DNA from: Candidatus Cloacimonadota bacterium
GTDB lineage: Bacteria; Cloacimonadota; Cloacimonadia; Cloacimonadales; JAJBBL01
Assembly: GCA_020532365.1 (NCBI GenBank)
Contig: JAJBBL010000171.1
Location: 1-7,758 of the forward strand
Direction of reading: 5' to 3'
DNA: 7,758 nt
Both the position numbers and the translations under genes were made by a program. Below the pieces are notes generated by a model. The model saw only the letters and a list, made by a program, of their open reading frames with translations. It did not search any database and was not told the origin of the DNA. Each line of letters starts with the position of its first letter. Positions within the stretch are counted from its first letter, which is position 1. Positions 7,136 to 7,758 of the stretch are shown piece by piece.

Positions 7136-7758
7136 ATGAAAGCAAAAATATCATTTATGCATGGACCACACGATTTAAGAATTCATGATGTAGAATTACC
7201 TGAGATCCGAAGTGATCAAATCCTAGTCAAAGTTGGAGCTGTTGGAATTTGTGGTTCCGACGTTGAGTGTATTGAGGGAGTGAGCTCTGAAGGTCGATAC
7301 GACATTGCTCCTTTTACACCAGGACACGAGTGGTCAGGTGTTGCCATCGAAGTTGGCAGTGATGTAACAAGCATCAAAGTTGGGGATAAAGTTACTGGCG
7401 ACTGTGTAATGGCTTGTGGTAAGTGTCTTAACTGTAAAGATGGATTAATGCCTTCCGCATGTTTAAATATGAGAGAGCTTGGTTTTAGACCCGACTCTCC
7501 CGGAGCCATGGGCGAATACCTTATTATTGAAGAGCAATACACCCACCCATTCCCATCCGATTGGTCATACCCAATGGGCGCTTGGATTGAGAACTTTAGC
7601 GTAGCATATTGGGGACTGTGGGGTAATGGTGGTTACGTTGATGCAAGTGACGATGTTGTTGTTATTGGAGCCGGCCCAATTGGCCTTTCTGCTTGTATGG
7701 TTGCTAAAACTGCAAACGCTCAAGTAATCATCGTTGATCCACTACAAAAACGAAGAGA
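7136..7758 (+). CDS. Second zinc-dependent medium-chain dehydrogenase, 3' end outside the window
   Basis: The first 207 residues are present and remain open at the edge. Catalytic zinc ligands are Cys39 (GICGSD), His64-Glu65 (GHEWSG) and Glu152 (WIENF). The structural zinc loop has Cys94, 97 and 100, then Cys109 after eight residues, one more than the usual seven. GAGPIG (178-183) starts the nucleotide-binding domain, and Asp201 ends its second strand, pointing to NAD. It is not a duplicate of iolM: it lacks the charged N-terminal insertion and has Glu-Asn where iolM has Glu-Pro after the catalytic glutamate. It follows iolM by 15 bases with a strong GGAAGGAG site (7121-7128), so it belongs to the operon. 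The substrate is unknown; a polyol or sugar acid of the same pathway is likely, including myo-inositol itself. Confidence 0.85.
   Translation, partial: MKAKISFMHGPHDLRIHDVELPEIRSDQILVKVGAVGICGSDVECIEGVSSEGRYDIAPFTPGHEWSGVAIEVGSDVTSIKVGDKVTGDCVMACGKCLNCKDGLMPSACLNMRELGFRPDSPGAMGEYLIIEEQYTHPFPSDWSYPMGAWIENFSVAYWGLWGNGGYVDASDDVVVIGAGPIGLSACMVAKTANAQVIIVDPLQKRR

Noticed and set aside
1..7758. CRISPR array, insertion sequence, tRNA/rRNA or frameshifted gene
   Set aside because: No regularly spaced repeats, transposase-like frames, terminal inverted repeats or RNA gene signatures were seen, and all the main genes are open and intact.

Overview
The window is one compact, all-plus-strand sugar/polyol catabolic locus, cut off at the right edge. 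It reads as bacterial. GC looks to be about 40% by eye. The binding protein's export signal ends in Ala-Gly-Gly-Gln-Ser-Glu with no lipobox cysteine, a style I associate with spirochaetes (Treponema/Sphaerochaeta-like), so Spirochaetota is my best guess, with modest confidence. No mobile element, RNA gene or CRISPR array is visible.

Layout: (1) 1-146, upstream region with a consensus -35 and a 15-bp inverted repeat matching the FadR-type GntR operator pattern TNGTNNNACNA. (2) 147-1118, a creatininase-family hydrolase, best read as IolN. (3) 1119-1272, an intergenic region with a 10-bp-stem hairpin, a perfect TATAAT and a 10-bp direct repeat. (4) 1273-5102, a complete CUT2 sugar ABC importer of the XylF/XylG/XylH type, with a second hairpin between the binding protein and the ATPase. 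(5) 5114-5926, a TIM-barrel sugar epimerase, best read as IolO. (6) 5939-7120, a zinc medium-chain dehydrogenase, best read as IolM. (7) 7136 to the edge, a second and different zinc medium-chain dehydrogenase, incomplete.

The three catabolic enzymes together match the hydrolytic myo-inositol route described in Thermotoga maritima (IolG, IolM, IolN, IolO). There scyllo-inosose is oxidised to 3-dehydro-scyllo-inosose (IolM), the ring is hydrolysed to 5-dehydro-L-gluconate (IolN), and that is epimerised to D-tagaturonate (IolO). The first enzyme, the inositol 2-dehydrogenase IolG, is not in the window. It may lie downstream, or the second dehydrogenase may take its place. The importer looks like a xylose transporter by family, but no xylose isomerase or xylulokinase is present. 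It is embedded between inositol-pathway genes, so inositol or a related cyclitol is a plausible substrate. That assignment is inference.

Gene spacing (11, 12 and 15 bases, plus one ATGA overlap) supports co-transcription from the binding-protein gene onward. iolN probably has its own upstream promoter and may read through into the rest.
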